Positions 1 through 10,438 of a stretch of DNA of 64,000 bases are shown piece by piece. Under the pieces are notes generated by a model, which did no database searches, was not told where the DNA came from, and saw nothing but the letters and a program-made list of their open reading frames with translations. This stretch comes from Marinobacter mangrovi. Its GTDB lineage: Bacteria; Pseudomonadota; Gammaproteobacteria; Pseudomonadales; Oleiphilaceae. The DNA lies in the NCBI RefSeq assembly GCF_016798325.1, contig NZ_JAERVO010000003.1, forward strand, positions 643,608 through 707,607. Direction: 5' to 3'. A program made the translations under genes and the position numbers. The first letter of the stretch is position 1; each line of letters begins with the position of its first letter.

Positions 1-126
1 CTTCAGGCGGTGGAGAAGCGCCAGGACACGGACTTCGTCAGCCTGGTGATCCGCTTCGTCGATGAAGATCCCAAGAAAATGGAAGACCTCTCGCGCTTCA
101 TTGCCCGCTTCCGCGCCGGCGGCTGA
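1..126 (+). CDS. C-terminal fragment of an unrecognised protein
   Basis: A reading frame open from the left edge encodes the last 41 residues of a protein, ending FIARFRAGG before TGA. It has an ordinary coding composition, with charged helical residues (DEDPKKMEDLSRFI). It converges on phoR with only 6 bases between the two stop codons. The piece is too short to assign a family. In related genomes phosphate-uptake or CorC-like genes lie near phoR, but nothing here proves either. Confidence 0.55.
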   Translation, partial: LQAVEKRQDTDFVSLVIRFVDEDPKKMEDLSRFIARFRAGG

Positions 127-132
127 TCGCCG

Positions 133-1446
<1,314 letters not shown>

Positions 1447-1513
1447 TGAACGATCCCGTCAGGGCGCCCCAATAAATGGCGGCGCCTGTTTGCGATTCAG
1501 TGACGGCAAGCCG

Positions 1514-2206
1514 TCAGGCGGCGCGGGTGGAAAACCGGTAGCCGGTGCCGCGAACCGTCTGGATCAGGTGATCGTACTTGTCGCCCAGTGCTTTGCGCAA
1601 TCGGCGGATATGGACGTCAACGGTCCGCTCTTCCACATAGACGTTGCCCCCCCAGACCTGATCCAGCAACTGTGCCCGGGTATAGACCCGTTCCTGATGG
1701 GTCATGAAGAACTGCAGCAGCTTGTATTCGGTCGGGCCCATGTCCAGCGCACCGATCGGGGTGGTGACGCGATGGCTGGCCGGGTCCAGGTGCAGGCCGT
1801 CCACTTCCACCGGGGTTTCCACGCCGGCCGGCGTCGTGCGTCGCAGCACCGCCTTGAGACGGGCCACCAGCTCCCGCGGGGAGAAGGGTTTGGTAATGTA
1901 GTCATCGGCCCCGGATTCCAGGCCCTGGACCTTGTTGTCTTCCTCCACCTTGGCGGTAAGCATGATAATCGGAATTTCCGCCGTGGTTTCATCTTTCTTC
2001 AGTCGCCGCGCCAGTTCGATGCCGCTGGTGCCGGGCAGCATCCAGTCGAGCAGGATCAGGTCCGGCTTCTTGTCCACGATTATGGCGTGCGCATCCAGCG
2101 CGTCAGCAGCTTCGAGGTAATCGTAATCGGCCATCTCCAGGGCCACGGCGATCATCTCGCGAATCGATGCTTCGTCATCGACGATAAGAACTGTTTTTCC
2201 CGTCAT
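1514..2206 (-). CDS. phoB: Phosphate regulon response regulator PhoB
   Basis: PhoB is the DNA-binding regulator activated by PhoR when phosphate is scarce. The 230-residue protein has a receiver domain with the acidic pair Asp10/Asp11 ([10 protein letters not shown]), phospho-acceptor Asp54 (ILLDWMLPG) and Lys106 (YITKPFSP). An OmpR/PhoB winged helix follows, ending [10 protein letters not shown]...TVRGTGYRF. Length and motifs are typical of PhoB. It starts the phoB-phoR operon and is preceded by a PHO box with a well-placed -10, which predicts autoregulation. Confidence 0.97.
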   Translation of the reverse strand: MTGKTVLIVDDEASIREMIAVALEMADYDYLEAADALDAHAIIVDKKPDLILLDWMLPGTSGIELARRLKKDETTAEIPIIMLTAKVEEDNKVQGLESGADDYITKPFSPRELVARLKAVLRRTTPAGVETPVEVDGLHLDPASHRVTTPIGALDMGPTEYKLLQFFMTHQERVYTRAQLLDQVWGGNVYVEERTVDVHIRRLRKALGDKYDHLIQTVRGTGYRFSTRAA

Positions 2207-2368
2207 GACATCCTACCTTGTCATCACCAGCGGTTATGGAATCGCTGAAACAGGCTGTGCCGGGCTCCTGGACCGCTTGCTGCAGGAGCTGCATGAAGGC
2301 GTGCTTGAATTCAGTCTGTTTCCGGAACGGCGGAGCGTCCGTCGCCCCGGTTCCTTTGTTGCTGGCTC

Positions 2369-2402
2369 ATTACAACCTGCCTTTGTTACAAGTATATGAC
2401 AG
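2369..2402 (-). promoter_or_regulatory. PHO box and -10 of the phoB promoter
   Basis: Read on the minus strand, CTGTCAT (2402-2396), four bases, then TTGTAAC (2391-2385) form two direct repeats with an 11-base period, as in the PhoB site. Ten bases further on is TGTAAT (2374-2369), which matches a -10 at five of six positions. There is no separate -35 box, as expected for a PhoB-activated promoter. The phoB start lies about 160 bases downstream, leaving a fairly long leader. Confidence 0.7.
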
Positions 2403-2407
2403 ACGGG

Positions 2408-3298
2408 TCAGCGCATCAGGCTGTCGAGGAACAGGCCGGCGAACACGATCGCACCAGCCCAGTTGTTGTTGAGGAAGGCGTGAAAGCAGGGCTCGCGTTC
2501 GCGGAAGCGGATCAGGTGCTGCTGGTACAGGAAAAAGACCGCCATGCCCACCAGCCCGAGATAATACAACACGCCCAATTCCGCCTGAGTCCCGACCATG
2601 GCCAGGATCAGGATCACCAGGGCCTGCAGGATCCCCACGATCAGGCGGTCCGCGTCGCCGAACAGGATGGCCGTGGATTTGATGCCAATCTTGAGATCGT
2701 CATCCCGATCCACCATGGCGTAGAGCGTGTCGTAGGCGACGGTCCAGAGCACGTTGGCGGTAAACAGCAGCCACGCCAGCCGGGTCACTTCATTGGCTTC
2801 CGCCGCCCAGGCCATGGGAATGGCCCAGGAAAACGCCGCCCCCAGGAACAGCTGTGGCAGGTGGGTGTAACGTTTCATGAACGGATAGATGAAGGCCAGC
2901 ACCAGACCGCCGAACGACAGGTACAGCGTCAGCGTGTTGGTAAAGAGCACCACCATCAGGAACGACGCCAGGCACAGCCCCAGGAACAGCAGGACCGCCT
3001 CGGCGGGGGCGATCCGGCCCGTGGCCAGCGGCCGCGCCTGGGTCCGCTTCACATGGCCATCCACCTTGCGATCGGCGAAGTCGTTAATGGCGCAGCCGGC
3101 TGCCCGCATCATGAACACGCCCAGGCCGAAGACCAGGATATTGCCGATGCCCGGCATACCGCCGTCGGCTGCCAGCCACAGGGCCCAGTACGTCGGCCAG
3201 AGCAGCAGCAGGGTGCCGATGGGGCGATCGATCCGCAGCAGTTGCATGTAGGCGATGAGCTTGGATTGCAGGTGGTCGGGCAGGAAATCGAGGGTCAT
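2408..3298 (-). CDS. ubiA: 4-hydroxybenzoate polyprenyltransferase UbiA
   Basis: UbiA attaches the polyprenyl tail to 4-hydroxybenzoate in ubiquinone synthesis at the inner membrane. The protein is strongly hydrophobic, with about eight or nine membrane segments. It shows the first Asp-rich motif NDFADRKVD (residues 72-80 from the chosen start) and the second, [10 protein letters not shown] chose the ATG at 3298 (296 residues) because homology-like sequence begins just after it (LRIDRPIGT) and the family is about 290 residues long. An in-frame ATG at 3358 would add 20 residues that look non-membrane and unusual. Its substrate is made by ubiC, immediately upstream. Confidence 0.95.
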   Translation of the reverse strand: MTLDFLPDHLQSKLIAYMQLLRIDRPIGTLLLLWPTYWALWLAADGGMPGIGNILVFGLGVFMMRAAGCAINDFADRKVDGHVKRTQARPLATGRIAPAEAVLLFLGLCLASFLMVVLFTNTLTLYLSFGGLVLAFIYPFMKRYTHLPQLFLGAAFSWAIPMAWAAEANEVTRLAWLLFTANVLWTVAYDTLYAMVDRDDDLKIGIKSTAILFGDADRLIVGILQALVILILAMVGTQAELGVLYYLGLVGMAVFFLYQQHLIRFREREPCFHAFLNNNWAGAIVFAGLFLDSLMR

Positions 3299-3377
3299 GG
3301 CGGCTCGGCTTGTCGGCGTAAAAATGGGCGTCCGCCTGATTATAGCGAGGGGATGCATCGGGTTTGAAGCGCGTCGC

Positions 3378-3974
3378 TCAACCTGTGTTCTGGCTGGAAA
3401 CGTCCTGAAGCAAGCGGGGCAGGAAATATTCGCCGACCAGCAGGGCGTCGTGGTCGCGGTGGAAGCGGGAGCGGCGTCCCACCGTCGGCTGGCCGGGTCC
3501 CTGGTTCTGGGTCAGGCCGATCTGGAACGGGCCCCGATGCCAGCGCCGCTGGCTGAACAGGAATGCGCCCAGTGGGCGGCCGCCCAGGTGGCGCAGGCAT
3601 CGACCGCGGCCCCGGAGGGTTGCCAGCGGAATGACTGTGCGGGCCATGACCCAGGGCTGACCGTCGCCGCACAGCTGGACTTCGCGAATCCAGGCCAGCT
3701 GGCGAAGCGGAATGTGGAGGGTTTGGGCTTCTTCCAGGGTCGGCCGCGCGAAGCCCTCGCGCAGGACGTCAACGTGAAAGCGCTCACGGCAGCGCAGCTG
3801 CAGGGCGCGAGTCAGCGATCCCTCCAGCTCCAGCCAGTACAGCGCGTCAGCCACCGGCTGGGGCCGGACCAGCTGGGCGGCCGCCACGCCAGGGTACCAG
3901 CGGGCGGCCGGGACGCGGGGCAGTATCATGTCGTAAGACGGCCGGGTCGAGATATCAAAGCCCCTTGACGGCAT
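3378..3974 (-). CDS. ubiC: Chorismate lyase UbiC
   Basis: UbiC removes pyruvate from chorismate to give 4-hydroxybenzoate, the first committed step of ubiquinone synthesis. The protein has up to 198 residues. Family signatures are the segment around [20 protein letters not shown] and the C-terminal LVGEYFLP with its conserved Glu. The start at 3974 overlaps the end of hpt by 20 bases; an in-frame ATG at 3929 gives 183 residues and a short gap, and neither has a clear ribosome site. It precedes ubiA on the same strand, so the two steps are probably cotranscribed. Confidence 0.9.
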   Translation of the reverse strand: MPSRGFDISTRPSYDMILPRVPAARWYPGVAAAQLVRPQPVADALYWLELEGSLTRALQLRCRERFHVDVLREGFARPTLEEAQTLHIPLRQLAWIREVQLCGDGQPWVMARTVIPLATLRGRGRCLRHLGGRPLGAFLFSQRRWHRGPFQIGLTQNQGPGQPTVGRRSRFHRDHDALLVGEYFLPRLLQDVSSQNTG

Positions 3975-4512
3975 AGATGCCGGGAGCGTTGCGCCAGTAA
4001 CCCTTGTAGTCCATGCCGTAGCCGAACAGGAAACGGTCTTCGACGTCCAGGCCGGTGAAATCGGCCTTCAGGCCCGGTTTGGCTTTGCGGTCGTGCTGTT
4101 TGTCCACCAGCACTGCGGTCAGCACGTCGGCGGCGCCCTGGGCCTTGCAGTAGTCGGCAATGGCGTTGAGCGTGGTGCCTTCATCCAGGATGTCGTCGAC
4201 GATCAACACCGTGCGCCCGTGCATGTCCACGTCCGGGCGCAGCTTCCATTCCAGGATGCCGCCGGTGGTCTCCTGACGGTAGCGGGTGGCGTGCAAGTAC
4301 TCGGCCTGCAGCGGGAAGCACAGACGGGTCAGCAACTGGCCGGTCAGGATCAGCCCGCCGTTCATGACGCAGAACAGCAGCGGATCGCGGTCTTTGAGGG
4401 TGTCGGTGATGGCGGCGGCCATCCGGTCGATCGCGGCCTGGACCTCCGGCTCGGTGCAGAGGCAGTCGGCCTCGTCAAAGACCTGTTGCAGCTCGTCGTG
4501 GGAATCAGTCAT
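3955..4512 (-). CDS. hpt: Hypoxanthine-guanine phosphoribosyltransferase
   Basis: The enzyme salvages hypoxanthine and guanine by joining them to PRPP in the cytoplasm. The protein has 185 residues. The PRPP-binding loop is VLIVDDILDEGTTL, the adjacent LFCVMNGGLI segment fits the purine phosphoribosyltransferase fold, and the C-terminal DVEDRFLFGYGMDYKG resembles the base-recognition region. The ATG at 4512 has AGGA a short way upstream; the frame is open further upstream but that part is basic and non-homologous in style. It is first in a run with ubiC and ubiA, with no obvious functional link. Confidence 0.9.
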   Translation of the reverse strand: MTDSHDELQQVFDEADCLCTEPEVQAAIDRMAAAITDTLKDRDPLLFCVMNGGLILTGQLLTRLCFPLQAEYLHATRYRQETTGGILEWKLRPDVDMHGRTVLIVDDILDEGTTLNAIADYCKAQGAADVLTAVLVDKQHDRKAKPGLKADFTGLDVEDRFLFGYGMDYKGYWRNAPGIYAVKGL

Positions 4513-4533
4513 ACCGTGCAAATCCTGTATCGG

Positions 4534-4575
4534 GGGGAGGCGCCGCCGGCGTCTCCCCAAAAGCACGCCATTATA
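4534..4575 (-). promoter_or_regulatory. hpt promoter -10 and leader hairpin
   Basis: On the minus strand a perfect TATAAT occupies 4575-4570. The expected transcript start is near 4563, and the first transcribed bases include a GC-rich hairpin with arms 4548-4558 and 4534-4544 (10 of 11 pairs, 3-base loop). The hpt ATG is at 4512, so the hairpin is wholly in the leader. There is no good -35 hexamer. There is no U-run after the stem, so it is not an intrinsic terminator. Confidence 0.45.
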
Positions 4576-4780
4576 CCGGAGCGAGCCGCGTCGGGGGAGG
4601 CCTGTCTCGTGTCCGGTGCTGGCCGCTGTGGAGAATCCCTTGTCCCCCTTGGCATTGGTCATCGCGTGGACAACGGGTATCATGTCGGGCCCAATGATTG
4701 ACCGCTGATCCGGCATGCAGGGCATGTGGGATTGTAGACCAAATAGAAGTCCCGACCGTCCGGGAACTGGAGGAAAGACG

Positions 4781-4948
4781 ATGAAAAAGTGGCAGTGCGT
4801 TGTCTGTGGCTGGATTTACGATGAAGCCGAGGGCTGGCCGGAAGACGGCATTGAGCCGGGAACCGCCTGGGAAGATGTTCCCGAGGACTGGGTCTGCCCC
4901 GACTGCGGCGTGGGCAAAGAAGACTTCGAGATGATTGAAATCGGCTGA
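4781..4948 (+). CDS. rubA: Rubredoxin
   Basis: Rubredoxin is a one-iron electron carrier; in this setting it passes electrons from rubredoxin reductase, classically to alkane hydroxylase. The 55-residue protein has both Cys pairs, CVVCGW and CPDCGVGK, that bind a single Fe(SCys)4. The ATG is chosen because GGAGGA lies at 4769-4774, 6 bases before it. The reductase follows after 65 bases on the same strand, a conserved pairing. No alkane monooxygenase lies in the window, so its partner is unknown. Confidence 0.96.
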   Translation: MKKWQCVVCGWIYDEAEGWPEDGIEPGTAWEDVPEDWVCPDCGVGKEDFEMIEIG

Positions 4949-5013
4949 GATCGGCCAGCCCGATCCCGCCGACCGGCGCGAGCCGTCAACACTTACAAAA
5001 GGAGAGCTGTGGC

Positions 5014-6168
5014 ATGAGTCAGAATGCCCCCATCGTCATTATCGGTACCGGCCTGTCCGGTTATTCGCTGGCGCGGGAAATCCGCAAGCAGGACAAGGAA
5101 GTGCCCGTCCTGATGATCACCGCCGACGATGGTCACAGCTATTCCAAGCCGATGCTCTCCACGGGGTTTACCAAGGGTAAGACCGCCGACGAACTGGCCC
5201 AGTCCGATGCCGCCGGCATGACCGAACAGCTCAATATCGAGCTGCGCACCCACACCACGGTGACCGGCATCGACGCGGTCAACCAATGCGTCCTTATCGG
5301 CGACGAGCGACTGCCTTACAGCAAGCTGGTGCTGGCCTGGGGTGCGGACGTCATCCGCATTCCGCTGGACGGCGACGGTCAGGAATTCGTCTATTCCATT
5401 AATGACCTGATGGATTATCGGGCCTTCCGCAACACGCTGGAAGGTCAGTCCCGGGTCGCCATCATGGGTGCCGGCCTGATTGGTTGTGAGTTCGCCAACG
5501 ACCTGCGCAATGGCGGCTACGACGTGGACGTGATTGCGCCATCCGATACCGCCATGCCGGGCCTGGTGCCGCCGGTGGCCGGTAATGCCGTGGTCAGGGC
5601 GTTGACGGAAGAGGGCGTGCGCTTCCATCTGGAAACGGTGGTCGAGCACATCGCCCATCAGGGCGACGGCGTTCGCCTGACCCTGGCCAATGGTGAGACC
5701 GTGGACGCTGACCGGGTGATTTCCGCGGTCGGCCTGCGTCCTCGGGTGGAACTGGCCGAAGCCGCCGGGCTGGCCGTGGGTCGGGGGATTCAGGTCAACC
5801 GCCAGCTGCAGACCAGTGCCGACAACATCTACGCGCTGGGCGATTGCGCCGAGGTGGATGGCCACGTCCTGCTGTACGTGCTGCCGCTGATGGCCTGCTC
5901 CCGCGCTCTGGCCAAGACCCTGACCGGTACGCCCACGGATGTGGCCTACGGCGTGATGCCGGTGATGGTGAAAACCCCCTGTTGCCCCACGGCGGTCTGC
6001 CCACCCGCGCCGGAAGCCCAGGGGGAGTGGGAAATCGAGCAGGACGGCAACAACGTGCGAGCCCTGTTCAAGGATGCCGACGGCAACGTACTGGGCTTCG
6101 CCGTGACTGGCGATTACGCGCTGGAAAAGCAGGCGTTGTCCAAACAGGTTCCGCCGATTCACGGCTGA
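5014..6168 (+). CDS. rubB: Rubredoxin reductase, FAD-dependent
   Basis: This flavoprotein transfers electrons from NAD(P)H to rubredoxin. The 384-residue protein has an N-terminal FAD site (IVIIGTGLSGYSLA), an NAD(P)H-binding Rossmann motif near the middle (VAIMGAGLIGCEFAND) and the C-terminal FAD motif NIYALGDCAEV. The segment HSYSKPMLSTGF is typical of rubredoxin reductases. AAGGAGAG sits about 10 bases upstream of the ATG. Its position right after rubredoxin supports the specific name over a generic oxidoreductase. Confidence 0.92.
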   Translation: MSQNAPIVIIGTGLSGYSLAREIRKQDKEVPVLMITADDGHSYSKPMLSTGFTKGKTADELAQSDAAGMTEQLNIELRTHTTVTGIDAVNQCVLIGDERLPYSKLVLAWGADVIRIPLDGDGQEFVYSINDLMDYRAFRNTLEGQSRVAIMGAGLIGCEFANDLRNGGYDVDVIAPSDTAMPGLVPPVAGNAVVRALTEEGVRFHLETVVEHIAHQGDGVRLTLANGETVDADRVISAVGLRPRVELAEAAGLAVGRGIQVNRQLQTSADNIYALGDCAEVDGHVLLYVLPLMACSRALAKTLTGTPTDVAYGVMPVMVKTPCCPTAVCPPAPEAQGEWEIEQDGNNVRALFKDADGNVLGFAVTGDYALEKQALSKQVPPIHG

Positions 6169-6219
6169 GCGGCAACCCCGCCCTGCGGCGCCCTCGGGCG
6201 CCTTGCAGGCCCTCCGCGC

Positions 6220-6735
6220 TTAAAAACGGTAGCGCAGCCCCATCTCCAGCCGATAATCCAGTCCCCGCAACGATTCGGGGAGGCTGTCCAGCAGCGCCGA
6301 GTCGTGAGCGCCGTTCAGTCGTGACTGATCCTGCGACTGCTGGTTGATCCGCACGGCTTCCCGCCGATCGACAAACGCATCCGGCCGCCCGGTCGTCACC
6401 TGGGGGTTGATCAGCGACCAGCCCCGGTCGTCGTCCTGTTGCTGTGGCGAGGCCAGCAGAGGCGGCGGCTTGTCTAGCGTGCCGGCGTTGTCAGAATCCG
6501 GCGGAATCGGATCGATGACGTGTCCGGGGGTATCATCACGGTAATGCCAGTCGAGGGGATCGGCGAATCCGGAAAGGCAGAAACCCAAAAGCGCGATCCC
6601 GAACCCAAACTGCTTTAAACTGGGCGCAGGGCACCGGCTGGATGCGGCTGACTGTCCGCGCCGGCCATTGCTTTGGTCGGTCCGCTGAGGTAGAAAAAGC
6701 GCCCTTCGAGAGAATGAATCAACAGGAGCAGGCAT
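6220..6735 (-). CDS. Possible secreted or envelope protein, uncertain start
   Basis: The C-terminal half looks coding: a hydrophobic stretch (FGFGIALLGFCLSGFA) is followed by a polar, Pro/Asp/Gln-rich region and ends LDYRLEMGLRYRF. A terminal Phe preceded by alternating residues resembles an outer-membrane beta strand. The best start is unclear. The ATG at 6735 puts 40 basic residues before the hydrophobic stretch and overlaps the tesB start by two bases, and no in-frame ATG or GTG lies just before the signal-like part. Either the N-terminus is unusual, the gene uses a rare start, or the sequence is a decayed gene. I recognise no family. Confidence 0.4.
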   Translation of the reverse strand: MPAPVDSFSRRALFLPQRTDQSNGRRGQSAASSRCPAPSLKQFGFGIALLGFCLSGFADPLDWHYRDDTPGHVIDPIPPDSDNAGTLDKPPPLLASPQQQDDDRGWSLINPQVTTGRPDAFVDRREAVRINQQSQDQSRLNGAHDSALLDSLPESLRGLDYRLEMGLRYRF

Positions 6736-7600
6736 GCTGGACGTCACACGCAAACTGGTCGAATTGCTGGATCTGGCCCCCATCGGTGATGATCACTTCC
6801 AGGGCGAGAGCGAAGATCTGGGGTTCCCCGCCGTGTTTGGCGGCCAGGTGCTGGGGCAGGCCCTGATGGCGGCCAGCCGTACGATTGAGGATCGGGCGGC
6901 GCATTCGCTGCATGCCTATTTCCTGCGTCCGGGTCATCCGGAGTTGCCGATAGATTACGAAGTCCAGCGGGTGCGCGATGGCGGTACCTTCTCGGTACGC
7001 CGGGTGATCGCCCGCCAGGCCGGCAAGGAGATCCTCACCGGGTCCATGTCCTTCCAGGTGGAGGAATCCGGCTTTGATCACCAGGATACCATGCCCTACG
7101 CACCCGGCTTCGATACGCTCAAATCAGAGCACACCCTGTCCCTGATGATGAAGCAGTATATTCCCGAACACCTGCGGGACAAGCTGACCCGGGAACGCCC
7201 CATCGAAATCCGCCCGGTGGCACCGGTCAACCCGCTCAAACCGGAGCCGCGGCCGCCCCACAAGCAGGCCTGGTTCCGCGCCCAGGGCGATCTGCCGGAC
7301 GATCCGGTGCTGCATCGCTGCCTGCTGGCCTACTCTTCGGATTTTGGTTTGTTGGGCACGTCTCTCAACCCCCACGGCGTGAATTTCATGAATCGCGGGA
7401 TGCAGGTGGCCAGCCTGGACCACGCCCTCTGGTTCCACCGGGATTTCCGCATCGACGACTGGCTGCTGTACGACACCGACAGCCCCAGCGCCTCCGGCGG
7501 CCGCGGCTTCAACCGGGGCAATATCTTCAACCGGGACGGCGTGCTCGTGGCCTCCACGGCGCAGGAAGCGCTGATCCGTCAACGTCGGGACAAGAAGTAG
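6734..7600 (+). CDS. tesB: Acyl-CoA thioesterase II TesB
   Basis: TesB hydrolyses medium- and long-chain acyl-CoA to free fatty acid and CoA in the cytoplasm. The 288-residue protein is a double hot-dog fold. The first repeat carries VFGGQVLGQALMAA and SLHAYFLRPG; the second carries the Asp of ASLDHALWFH and ends with the family signature DSPSASGGRGFNRGNIF and a conserved Gln in TAQEALI. AGGAG lies 5 bases before the ATG. It stands alone, convergent with the large EAL protein. Confidence 0.95.
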   Translation: MLDVTRKLVELLDLAPIGDDHFQGESEDLGFPAVFGGQVLGQALMAASRTIEDRAAHSLHAYFLRPGHPELPIDYEVQRVRDGGTFSVRRVIARQAGKEILTGSMSFQVEESGFDHQDTMPYAPGFDTLKSEHTLSLMMKQYIPEHLRDKLTRERPIEIRPVAPVNPLKPEPRPPHKQAWFRAQGDLPDDPVLHRCLLAYSSDFGLLGTSLNPHGVNFMNRGMQVASLDHALWFHRDFRIDDWLLYDTDSPSASGGRGFNRGNIFNRDGVLVASTAQEALIRQRRDKK

Positions 7601-7631
7601 CGCTCGCCCCATACCTCGGGTCTGGCACCTG

Positions 7632-10205
7632 TCAGGCCCGCCGCTGCTCCCGGCCGTTCTGGCCGGCCAGCCACAGCAGTATCTCCTCCATCGGCTGGGG
7701 CGGTGTCAGGTGAAAGCCCTGGATCATGTCGCAGTCCATGCCGGCCAGCAGTTCGGCGGTTTCCAGATCCTCCACGCCTTCCGCCACCACCTTGTAGCCC
7801 AGGTCATGACACATGTTGATGGTGGTCTGCACGATCACCCGGTCTTCCGCCTGGAACGTCAGGTCGGTGATCAGTGAGCGGTCAATCTTGATCTCGCTGG
7901 CGGGCAGGCGCTTGATGTAGGACAGGGACGAGTAGCCCGATCCGAAATCGTCGATCGACAGCGGGATGCCGGTGTAGTCGAGCGAGCGCAGGGCGCGCAG
8001 GGAGTTGGCCGGATCCAGCATCATCGAGGTTTCGGTGACCTCCAGGATGATCTTGCCGGCGTGCTGCGGATAACTGGTCATCAGGCGCTGGACGAACAGT
8101 GGAAATTCTTGCTCCCGCAGGTTGTTGGGCGAAATGTTGACCGACACGCTCAGGTGCGGATGGCCGGCCGCCACGAGTTCGTTCCGGGCCACCATGGCCT
8201 TTTCCAGCACCCAGCGGGTGAGCGGTTTGATCAGGCCGGTCTGCTCCGCCACGGCAATAATCTGGTCCGCCGGCGTCGGAATCTTGCGACCGGGCCAGCG
8301 GATCAGCGCTTCCACCCCGACGATGCTTTGGTCTGTCAGGGATTGCTTGGGCTGGAAAAACAGCGCCAGCTCATCCTTGCGAAGGGCGTCCCGCAGGCTG
8401 GACGCCAACGTCAGGCGGTCCGCGCTGTAGGAGTCCTGGTTGGGATGGTAATAGGCCAGGCCCCGGTCCCGGGCGTCATCGCTTTCCTGGGCGACGTAGG
8501 CCTTGCGGATGAGCGTGTTGGTGTCCGTGCCGTGTTCGGGATAGACGGCCACACCAGTGCGCGGTTCCAGCGGCAGCTGCATCCCCAGGTAGTCGATGGG
8601 CGCGCGGATGGCCTCCAGGCACTCGATGATCCGGCGCGGCTGGCGTCGGGCCTCGTCGGCGTCGACGATAAAGCCGAAGGCGGTGGATTCCAGTGATGCA
8701 GCGTGGAAGCAGCGGTTTTCGTCCCGCTCGATTGGGTGGACGCCAGGCAGGTCGCGGAAAATGCCGTTGAAACGCCGCGCCGCCAGTTCCAGCACCCGGT
8801 CCGCATTCTGATGGCCGAGGGTGCGGGTGATGGTGTCGAGATTGTTCAGCTGCACGATGCCCACCGCGTGGCGCTGGCCGCTTTCCCGGGTCAGCAGGTC
8901 CTGCAGCTGCAGTTCAAACGAGCTGCGGTTGGGCAGGCCGGTCAACGGGTTGTGCAGGGCCTGCTCCATCATGCGCAGTTCCGCCTTGCGCCGGGCCGCG
9001 AGGGCCCGCAGCTGTGATTCGCGGGCGTCCACCTTGTCTTCCCGCTCCTGGTAGAGCCGGGCGGCCAGGGCAATGGTCAGCAGCAGGGCTTCCAGCGCCG
9101 AGCCGATCTCCATGCCGAATTCCGTGATGAAGTTGGTGGGCACCCAGCCGTACTTGTTGGCGGCGGTCATGGCGCTGCCCAGCGTGAGCATGCCCCAGGC
9201 GATGGTGTAGAGCTTGGCCTGGCGGTTGCCGCGGAACCACTCCCACGGGCCGATGAACGTCAGCAGCAGGCAGCTGGGGATGGCCAGGGCCACCGACAGG
9301 CGCATGGACGTGTTGTACGTCAGCAGGAAGCTGCCCAGGATCGCCAGCAGGTTGATGATGATCCCGGCGCGTACCACCCGGTCCAGCTTCGGGCTGCGGC
9401 TGTGCAGCTCCAGGAACGAGCGCGCAAACAGCAGTGAGAACAATACGGCGATGGGCACCGACATCATCATCGACTGGTTCTGCAGCCAGGGATTGTCGGG
9501 CCACAGTACGGGGTAGGTGGCGCCGCGCAGGGACGACAACAGGAACAGGTAACCGAAGGTGGACAGCGCGTAGTAGAGGTAAGTGGCCTCGCGCATGGCC
9601 AGGAAAACGAACAGGTTGAAGAAGATGACGGTAATCAGGATGCCGTAGTAGATGGCGTGGGCCTGGTCGACTTCCGAAATGTAGTTGAAGAAGGCGTCCC
9701 GCTTCCAGATGGAAATGGGCACCTGCAGCGCACCGCTGGTCTGGACCCGGACCAGGAACTGGTAGTCGTGCCCGGGCTCGACGGTGTAGTGATACAGGAA
9801 GTGCGGGTGCTGCAACTGGCGGCTCGACATGGGTAGCCAGTCACCGGTTTCCAGTTCGCCGACCGGCTTGCCGTCGCGCATCAGGTAGATGTGAACCGAA
9901 TCGAGCTGCGGGTAGCCGATCTCCAGGATCTGGTGACGGGTGTCGCCCGTCGTGGGCACCGGGAACCGGAACCAGGCGATGTCCTGGATATAGCCAAAAT
10001 TGGGCGTCTCCCCGGCCGGCAGCGATTGCCACGGGGTAAGGGCGTTGATTTGCGCCGGATCCCGGATGCTCGGCTGGTCGTCCGCAAACAGGAGGTAGTC
10101 GATGGCAGGCTCGACATGGCCATCGTGGGCAAAGTCGGCGCGTGCATCGGGCACAACGATAATCGCAACGCCCAACAGGGCGTAAAGCAGAACGGTTCGA
10201 AGCAC
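7632..10205 (-). CDS. 7TMR-DISM sensor with degenerate GGDEF and intact EAL domain
   Basis: This is probably a membrane phosphodiesterase that degrades cyclic-di-GMP under control of an outside signal. From a GTG at 10205 the protein has 857 residues: signal peptide (1-23), extracellular DISM domain (about 30-170), seven membrane helices (about 181-383), coiled linker, GGDEF-like domain (about 421-588) and EAL domain (about 600-850). The GGDEF signature is lost (AFGFIVDAD in its place). The EAL domain keeps its catalytic set: EALIRW near 632, NISPNN, EVTET, DDFGSG near 752, KIDRS and EGVED. I prefer the GTG because it puts the signal peptide at the N-terminus; an ATG at 10331 would add 42 poorly conserved-looking residues. 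Confidence 0.88.
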   Translation of the reverse strand: MLRTVLLYALLGVAIIVVPDARADFAHDGHVEPAIDYLLFADDQPSIRDPAQINALTPWQSLPAGETPNFGYIQDIAWFRFPVPTTGDTRHQILEIGYPQLDSVHIYLMRDGKPVGELETGDWLPMSSRQLQHPHFLYHYTVEPGHDYQFLVRVQTSGALQVPISIWKRDAFFNYISEVDQAHAIYYGILITVIFFNLFVFLAMREATYLYYALSTFGYLFLLSSLRGATYPVLWPDNPWLQNQSMMMSVPIAVLFSLLFARSFLELHSRSPKLDRVVRAGIIINLLAILGSFLLTYNTSMRLSVALAIPSCLLLTFIGPWEWFRGNRQAKLYTIAWGMLTLGSAMTAANKYGWVPTNFITEFGMEIGSALEALLLTIALAARLYQEREDKVDARESQLRALAARRKAELRMMEQALHNPLTGLPNRSSFELQLQDLLTRESGQRHAVGIVQLNNLDTITRTLGHQNADRVLELAARRFNGIFRDLPGVHPIERDENRCFHAASLESTAFGFIVDADEARRQPRRIIECLEAIRAPIDYLGMQLPLEPRTGVAVYPEHGTDTNTLIRKAYVAQESDDARDRGLAYYHPNQDSYSADRLTLASSLRDALRKDELALFFQPKQSLTDQSIVGVEALIRWPGRKIPTPADQIIAVAEQTGLIKPLTRWVLEKAMVARNELVAAGHPHLSVSVNISPNNLREQEFPLFVQRLMTSYPQHAGKIILEVTETSMMLDPANSLRALRSLDYTGIPLSIDDFGSGYSSLSYIKRLPASEIKIDRSLITDLTFQAEDRVIVQTTINMCHDLGYKVVAEGVEDLETAELLAGMDCDMIQGFHLTPPQPMEEILLWLAGQNGREQRRA

Positions 10206-10343
10206 GGGTATGGATCTTTGTTGTGGTTGTTGTGCTGGGGTTGATCGCCGTAAGGCGTTCCCCGGGCCCCGTATAGGCCTCAGATTAACGCGTCCGTCCT
10301 GACGCTTTGTCAGCAGGGTGTCTGGTGCCACTGCTTTCCACCT

Positions 10344-10358
10344 TGACCAGTATGGTCA
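10344..10358. promoter_or_regulatory. Dyad TGACCA-GTA-TGGTCA, possible operator
   Basis: A perfect 6+6 base inverted repeat with a 3-base centre lies between the flavodoxin gene and the EAL-domain gene, 139 bases upstream of the latter's GTG. It could be a regulator site or part of a weak hairpin. No T-run follows in either direction, so it is not a simple terminator. Confidence 0.3.
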
Positions 10359-10438
10359 GGTTTACAGATCGTCTCAAGTGAAATGACGTGGTGTTCAGTG
10401 ACCGGGTCTGTCCGCCGGCCCGGAATGGGAAGCCGGTC

